DNA of 64,000 nucleotides. Origin: Osedax fenrisi. Its lineage: Eukaryota > Annelida > Polychaeta > Sabellida > Siboglinidae. The stretch covers positions 20,578,092 to 20,642,091 of the forward strand of contig OZ025242.1 in the NCBI GenBank assembly GCA_964019155.1, in the 5' to 3' direction. Under the pieces are notes generated by a model that was not told the origin of the DNA, searched no databases, and saw nothing but the letters and a program-made list of their open reading frames with translations. The position numbers and the translations under genes were made by a program. Shown in pieces: positions 57,845-64,000 of the stretch. Each line of letters begins with the position of its first letter. Positions within the stretch are counted from its first letter, which is position 1.

Positions 57845-58047
57845 GTAAGTTTACTAATTCACTAGAGATATTCAATTGTATTAATAATATATATGTAGCA
57901 ATTAAGTATTATAATATTATATTCTCAGAAAGATACATGACCGATACAAATATGTATCTTTACAATTACAGTTTTCAGATAAATATTCTTCATAAAATAT
58001 AATTATAATTATACCCATAGTGGTTATCAGTATATACTAATACTTGT

Positions 58048-58323
58048 ATGTTAACTACAATTCATATCAAAACAGGTGCTAGGCTGGAGAAAAGCCGAGA
58101 AGAACGCGAGAACAGCAGAGAAGAAAGCCAGAGAGAGGCACGATATGGCCGTGTCATTAAGGATAATCAAGGTCGTACCTGCACACAAATGACCACAATG
58201 TCCGGCCTATCCTACTACCGCATACACTTGCGTGTGAACGAAGTACTATACCCGTCCACTGTAGCGGTCAAACAAGAACAAGTAGTGGTCAAGAAGATGG
58301 AGGAAGAAATGTCGAGAAAGTAG
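58048..58323 (+). CDS. Charged ORF, unit 3
   Basis: 91 codons. Differences from unit 2 include a Cys (GRTCTQ) and IHLRVN for IHLHVN. Followed by an 8-bp extra GTTAAGTA relative to the other units (after 58323). Confidence 0.4.
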   Translation: MLTTIHIKTGARLEKSREERENSREESQREARYGRVIKDNQGRTCTQMTTMSGLSYYRIHLRVNEVLYPSTVAVKQEQVVVKKMEEEMSRK

Positions 58324-61126
58324 AGGTTAAGTAGAGGATACTCCCGGTATGCGATATCTGTTCTAAGTGTTATAAGACCATAAAGTCATTAATGAATCGT
58401 ATCATTAAAGATCACAAAAATAACCAAGGAAGTGAGTATCTTAGAAAAATAAATAACCTCGCGTTGAAAGTGCTGCACTGCCAGAAAGTAGTGACTTAGA
58501 GCATCTAGATATATATATCATGCAACAAAGTAATACAATCTGTAACAGACCCGCCTCTACCCGCTACAATGAACTGCTAGATATTAGGTTACAGATTCTT
58601 TCAATATTTTTGTCACGTGTTTTTTTTACATATTTTTACATATAAAATTATTATAGAATTCCATAAAATTAAATTCAAAATTCCCTCGACTACTGCTAGG
58701 TTATATGGAACAGCTAATGATAGACAATGGATACTCCAATAGCGATGGTAACGATATATTTACAGATAAGAGTTAGATAAGCTACAACTTCTAGTATTGT
58801 CGTACAATTTATTTATCAAGGGTAAACTTCTAAGCTTGCATTACATATGAATAACATATATACTATTTCTACATTAGCGGACTTATAACTTATAAAATTA
58901 TAATAATAATGTAGGAGATAAAATGGAGTTATAACAAAGATTGAACATCCTTAAAAATAGAATGGCTCAATTATTAATGTTTACTTATTTGACTTATGTT
59001 GTCATGGTTTTGGAGGAATATTTTAATGTCATGACAGATATCAATAAGATCTGCAGAGATAATAGTATTACGAAATCACAAAGTACAATCGCCAGAGATA
59101 ATTGGAAGTGACGAGTATTTAATATCGGGAGATGGACAAATGAAGTTAGTGAATATAAGTTATATTATAAATTACACTTTTAAACTTATACATACTAGAG
59201 GGTGTCCGACGTTACCCGTTAGTGATAAAATTTGATTTTAAGATTAAGAGGTGTTTTTTCAATAAAAAAAGTGAATCTATTTTAATCAATGACAATCATG
59301 AAATAAGAATATATAAATCGAATGGCTATATCATTAATATTACAAAATTAAATGGGAATTCTAATTTCAAGATGGTTTAGTCAGACAATTGAGAGAAATT
59401 AATTTTAACGGACTTTCTGTTGTTTTATAGTTTGATAGAAAATTAAGGAAATTTGATGAATTGGAACATTTTAAGGCAAGCGAGTTTCGCCAATTATTAT
59501 TATATACAGGAAAAATTATATTAAAATATATATTAAATGCCGAATATTATATTATAACTTTATATGTTTAAATATTTCCATTTCAATTTACTGTTCATAT
59601 ATATAAAATAATAAAATATATTTAGATTTTGCACATTCGTTAGTGGTATATTTCGCTAAGGAAGGTGAACGTTTATTTGGATCTAGATTCTGTGATTATA
59701 ATGTATTATACATGTAAATTAGTTATTACATAATTATTAATACATGATACATAAAAAAATACATTAAAAAATATATAATTACATCATATTTTTTAGTATT
59801 TATATAATATTATATAAATAGTATATTATAATCAAAATAATATTTATCCGTAAACCGAAAAATTTACAGGAGATTCAAAAAATGGTTTGGAATATATAAA
59901 GTCTATTAAAGCAAATTATTAATCGAATGGAAGAGAATTTTAGGATTCAACCAATAGATAAGAAAACTACCAGTAATCTATTTATTACAAGGAAACTGTC
60001 AAATGGTATAAATAATAATTTCGTTAAAAATGGTATAAAGGATATAATATTTGCATTATTTTGTCACGTGTTTTTTTATATATATATTAAATTATCATAG
60101 TATTCTATACAATTAAATACTTGTTATTGAACTACATCAAATAAATTAATTGTATAAAGGTTATACATTGATTTTTCTCAATGAAAATAATTTATAAAAA
60201 TAATAGTGTTAAAATTTAATTTTAACATTAAGAGGTGCGTTTTCAATAAAAAAAGTGAATCTATTTTAATATATGACAATCATGAAATACGAATATTTAA
60301 ATCGAATGGCGATATCATTAATATTACAAAATTAAATGGGAATTCTAATTTCAAGATGGTTTAGCCAGAGAATTGAGAGAAATTAATTTTAACGGACGTT
60401 CTGTTGTTTTACAGTTTGATAGAAAATTAAGGAAATTTGATGAATTGGAACATTTAAGGCAAGCGAGTTTCGCCAATTATTATTATATACAGGAAAAATT
60501 ATATATAAATATATATTAAATGCCGAATATTATTTTATAACTTTATATGTTTAAATATTTCCATTTCAATTTACTGTTCATATATATCAAAGAATAAAAT
60601 ATATTTAGATTTTGCACATTCGTTAGTAATATATTTCGTTAAGGAAGATGAAAGTTTATTTGGATCTAGATTCTGTGCTTATAATACATTATACATTAAC
60701 ATTCGTTATTAAATTTAAGACTAGATGTGGAAAATTTAGGAGATTTAAATGAAAATTCTGTCTTTAAATTTGAAAATTACATGCAGTTTATAAAATTATT
60801 TTTTAAATTTAAATTATATTTTTTTTAAATATATTATATAATATCTTAATAATTGTAGTTTCTAAAATTAATATATAATTATATCATATTTTAATTTTTT
60901 TAATACAGTATTTATAAAATATTATACAATATTATAATCAAAATAATATTAGTGAATTTAGTTCGCATAGGAGTACGGTTATAGGGTTGATCATAATGGT
61001 GAATATAATGATATTATAGTTGAAAAAAGTATAGGTTTTTTTTTTAATCTATCTCATTTTAGTACTGTATTGTAGTGATTGAATATTTACGATCTTTGAT
61101 AATTATAAAAAGCAATTTTAAAAATA
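58324..61126 (+). other. Unit 3 interior with transposase segments A and B
   Basis: Same order as other units. Segment A (59210-59560) differs most (RCFFNKKSES, ILINDNHEIRIYKSNGYI), matching unit 4 and not units 1-2. Segment B (60230-60720) carries GKF(G)-type changes such as DEVENLGDL-like reading near 60725. Confidence 0.5.
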
Positions 61127-61384
61127 ATGATCACTAATAACGATCCCAAATGTAACCTGTACACCCACATGCGTCTGCACACTGGTCAGTACTACATATA
61201 CAGTCTGCGTTCGCTATATACCGATAACAGAAACCACCTCACCGAAAATTTAGAGTTGCACATGAACATACTACCAGTATGCGATATCTGTTCTAAGTGT
61301 TATAAGACCATAAAGTCATTAATGATCATTAAAGATCACAAAAATAAACTTGGAAGTGAGTATCTTAGAAAAATAACAAAATAA
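61127..61384 (+). CDS. C2H2 zinc-finger ORF, unit 3/4 boundary copy
   Basis: 85 codons; PKCNLYTHMRLHTGQYYIYS… with SLMIIKDHK. Deletion of six bases removes Gly-His, and so the first zinc His of the last finger. Confidence 0.45.
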   Translation: MITNNDPKCNLYTHMRLHTGQYYIYSLRSLYTDNRNHLTENLELHMNILPVCDICSKCYKTIKSLMIIKDHKNKLGSEYLRKITK

Positions 61385-61512
61385 ATTTATTTAATTTTAT
61401 TAAAATATTAATATAATTAAAATATATAAATTATATTTTTAGATCAAATTTAACTATACAATAAAAACTTTTAAAAGTATATCATTTAATTATAATATAA
61501 ATTTCATTTAAG

Positions 61513-61577
61513 ATGAAAGTCACAACATGGTGCAGAGTCTTCAAGGAAGGATATTGTATGTTCGGAAAATTGTGTAG
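61513..61577 (+). CDS. CCCH zinc-finger exon, unit 4
   Basis: Same sequence as units 2 and 3, GTAAGT donor kept. Confidence 0.5.
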
Positions 61578-61784
61578 GTAAGTTTACTAATTCACTAGAG
61601 ATATTCAATTGTATTAATAATATATATGTAGCAATTAAGTATTATAATATTATATTCTCAGAAAGATACATGATCGATAAAAATATGTATCTTTACAATT
61701 ACAGTTTTCAGATAAATATTCTTCATAAAATATAATTATAATTAAACCCATAGTAGTTATCAGTACATATACTAATACTTGTAT

Positions 61785-62066
61785 GATAACTACAATTCAT
61801 ATCAAAACAGGCGCTAGGCTGTAGAAAACGAGAAAAGACGAGAGAACATGAGACCAGCCGAGAAGAAAGCAAGAGAGAGGCACGATATGGCCGTGTCATT
61901 AAGGATAATCAAGGTCGTACCTGCACACAAATGACCACAATGTCCGGCCTATCCTACTACCGCATACACTTGAGTGTGAACGAAGTGCTATACCCGTCCA
62001 CTGTAGCGGTCAAACAAGACCGAGTAGTGGTCAAGAAGAAGGAGGAAGACGTGTCGAGAAAGTAGA
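61785..62066 (+). pseudogene. Charged ORF, unit 4, broken
   Basis: The start codon is ATG to ATA (CTTGTATGATAACTAC) and the LEK codon run is interrupted (GGCTGTAGAAAACG). The rest (ARYGRVIKDNQGRTCTQMTT…VKQDRVVVKKKEEDVSRK) stays open. Confidence 0.6.
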
Positions 62067-64000
62067 GGATACTACCAGTATGCGATATCTGTTCTAAGTG
62101 TTATAAGACCATAAAGTCATTAATGAATCGTATCATTAAAGATCACAAAAATAACCAAGGAAGTGAGTATCTTAGAAAAATAAATAACCTCGCGTTGAAA
62201 GTGCTGCACTGCCAGAAAGTAGTGACTTAGAGCATCTAGATATATATATATCATGCAACAAAGTAATACAATCTGTAACAGACCCGACGCTACCCGCTAC
62301 AATGAACTGCTAGATATTAGGTTACAGATTCTTTCAATATTGTTGTCACGTGTTTTTTTTACATATTTTTACATATAAAATTATTATAGAATTCCATAAA
62401 ATTAAATTCAAAATTCCCTCGACTACTGCTAGGTTATATGGAACAGCTAATGATAGACAATGGATACTCCAATAGCGATGGTAACGATATATTTATAGAT
62501 AAGAGTGAGAGAAGCTACAACTTCTAGTATTGGTGTACAATATATTAATCAAGGGTAAACTTCTAAGCTTGCATTACATATGAATAACATATATACTATT
62601 TCTACATTAGCGGACTTATAACTTATAAAATTATAATAATAATGTAGGAGATATAATGGAGTTATAACAAAGATTGAACATCCTTAAAAATAGAATGGCT
62701 CAATTATTAATGTTTACTTATTTGACTTATGTTGTCATGGTTTTGGAGGAATATTTTAATGTCATGACAGATATCAATAAGATCTGCAGAGATAATAGTA
62801 TTACGAAATCACAAAGTACAATCGCCAGAGATAATTGGAAGTGACGAGTATTTAATATCGGGAGATGGACAAATGAAGTTAGTGAATATAAGTTATATTA
62901 TAAATTACACTTTTAAACTTATACATACTAGAGGGTGTCCGACGTTACCCGTTAGTGATAAAATTTGATTTTAAGATTAAGAGGTGTTTTTTCAATAAAA
63001 AAAGTGAATCTATTTTAATCAATGACAATCATGAAATAAGAATATATAAATCGAATGGCTATATCATTAATATTACAAAATTAAATGGGAATTCTAATTT
63101 CAAGATGGTTTAGTCAGACAATTGAGAGAAATTAATTTTAACGGACTTTCTGTTGTTTTATAGTTTGATAGAAAATTAAGGAAATTTGATGAATTGGAAC
63201 ATTTTAAGGCAAGCGAGTTTCGCCAATTATTATTATATACAGGAAAAATTATATTAAAATATATATTAAATGCCGAATATTATATTATAACTTTATATGT
63301 TTAAATATTTCCATTTCAATTTACTGTTCATATATATAAAATAATAAAATATATTTAGATTTTGCACATTCGTTAGTGGTATATTTCGCTAAGGAAGGTG
63401 AACGTTTATTTGGATCTAGATTCTGTGATTATAATGTATTATACATGTAAATTAGTTATTACATAATTATTAATACATGATACATAAAAAAATACATTAA
63501 AAAATATATAATTACATCATATTTTTTAGTATTTATATAATATTATATAAATAGTATATTATAATCAAAATAATATTTATCCGTAAACCGAAAAATTTAC
63601 AGGAGATTCAAAAAATGGTTTGGAATATATAAAGTCTATTAAAGCAAATTATTAATCGAATGGAAGAGAATTTTAGGATTCAACCAATAGATAAGAAAAC
63701 TACCAGTAATCTATTTATTACAAGGAAACTGTCAAATGGTATAAATAATAATTTCGTTAAAAATGGTATAAAGGATATAATATTTGCATTATTTTGTCAC
63801 GTGTTTTTTTATATATATATTAAATTATCATAGTATTCTATACAATTAAATACTTGTTATTGAACTACATCAAATAAATTAATTGTATAAAGGTTATACA
63901 TTGATTTTTCTCAATGAAAATAATTTATAAAAATAATAGTGTTAAAATTTAATTTTAACATTAAGAGGTGCGTTTTCAATAAAAAAAGTGAATCTATTTT
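62067..64000 (+). other. Unit 4 interior, truncated by the window edge
   Basis: Repeats the unit 3 interior very closely (from 62890 on nearly base for base with 59160 onward), reaching the start of segment B at the edge. Confidence 0.6.

Larger units (their letters stand above)
50361..64000 (+). repeat. Macrosatellite array, period about 3.72 kb, four units, open at the right edge
   Basis: Unit starts, taken at the ATG of the CCCH exon, are 50361, 54060, 57780 and 61513, giving periods of 3,699, 3,720 and 3,733 bp. Unit 4 is cut by the window. Units 2 and 3 are nearly identical over long stretches; units 1 and 4 carry more changes. Each unit contains in order: CCCH exon, charged ORF, broken C2H2-finger ORF, NELLDIR and MEQLMMDNG fragments, two diverged transposase segments about 977 bp apart, and the 104-codon C2H2 ORF. 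All are on the plus strand. Confidence 0.93.

Overview
This is AT-rich nuclear DNA from an animal, probably a non-arthropod invertebrate; I cannot name the species. The evidence is GT-AG introns, a Pins/LGN-type (GPSM) tetratricopeptide gene, long pure microsatellites, and metazoan-type transposons (K02A2.6-like Ty3/gypsy, L2/CR1-like LINE, R2-type LINE with a restriction-like endonuclease, and a FLYWCH/MULE element). No bacterial-style genes are present.

Region 1 (1-22.3 kb) is the minus-strand host gene GPSM1/2 (Pins/LGN). Eight coding exons are visible, in transcript order 22340-22117, 18165-18046, 17181-16993, 11123-10962, 8855-8773, 4833-4666, 2600-2337 and 217-1. Their phases join without conflict (2,1,1,1,1,0,0,0 at the exon starts). 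They encode the TPR array and the start of the linker. The first exon is not found, and the GoLoco exons lie off the left edge. The introns hold (TAG/CTA)n tracts up to about 590 bp, a 75-bp minisatellite with alternating variants, a 90-bp duplication that copies an exon start with its splice acceptor, a duplicated 61-codon ORF, a foldback MITE and a 1.6-kb DNA transposon.

Region 2 (24.47-30.47 kb) is a complete 6,006-bp MULE. It has 9-bp target-site duplications (ATAAAAGTT), TIRs of about 600-650 bp ending in iterated CGCGGTAT-type motifs, and an 11-exon transposase gene (zinc finger, acidic repeats, FLYWCH, MULE DDE domain). The gene is damaged by a missing ATG and one stop codon.

Region 3 (31.3-41.6 kb) is a nest of transposons. 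An old L2/CR1-like LINE (B) is split into two parts by a GATCGGG-type MITE and a second L2/CR1-like LINE (A). LINE A is itself split by a complete Ty3/gypsy element with two 324-bp LTRs that I read as identical and 5-bp target duplications (GGTAT).

Region 4 (42.0-50.3 kb) has a 5'-truncated R2-superclade LINE, a tRNA-derived SINE, recent tandem duplications and a few possible unassigned exons.

Region 5 (50.36-64.0 kb, running off the right edge) is a tandem macrosatellite with a period of about 3.72 kb and four copies visible. Each unit carries a CCCH zinc-finger exon with makorin-like spacing, a charged ORF, C2H2-finger ORFs and two decayed copies of a tnp2/CACTA-like transposase segment.
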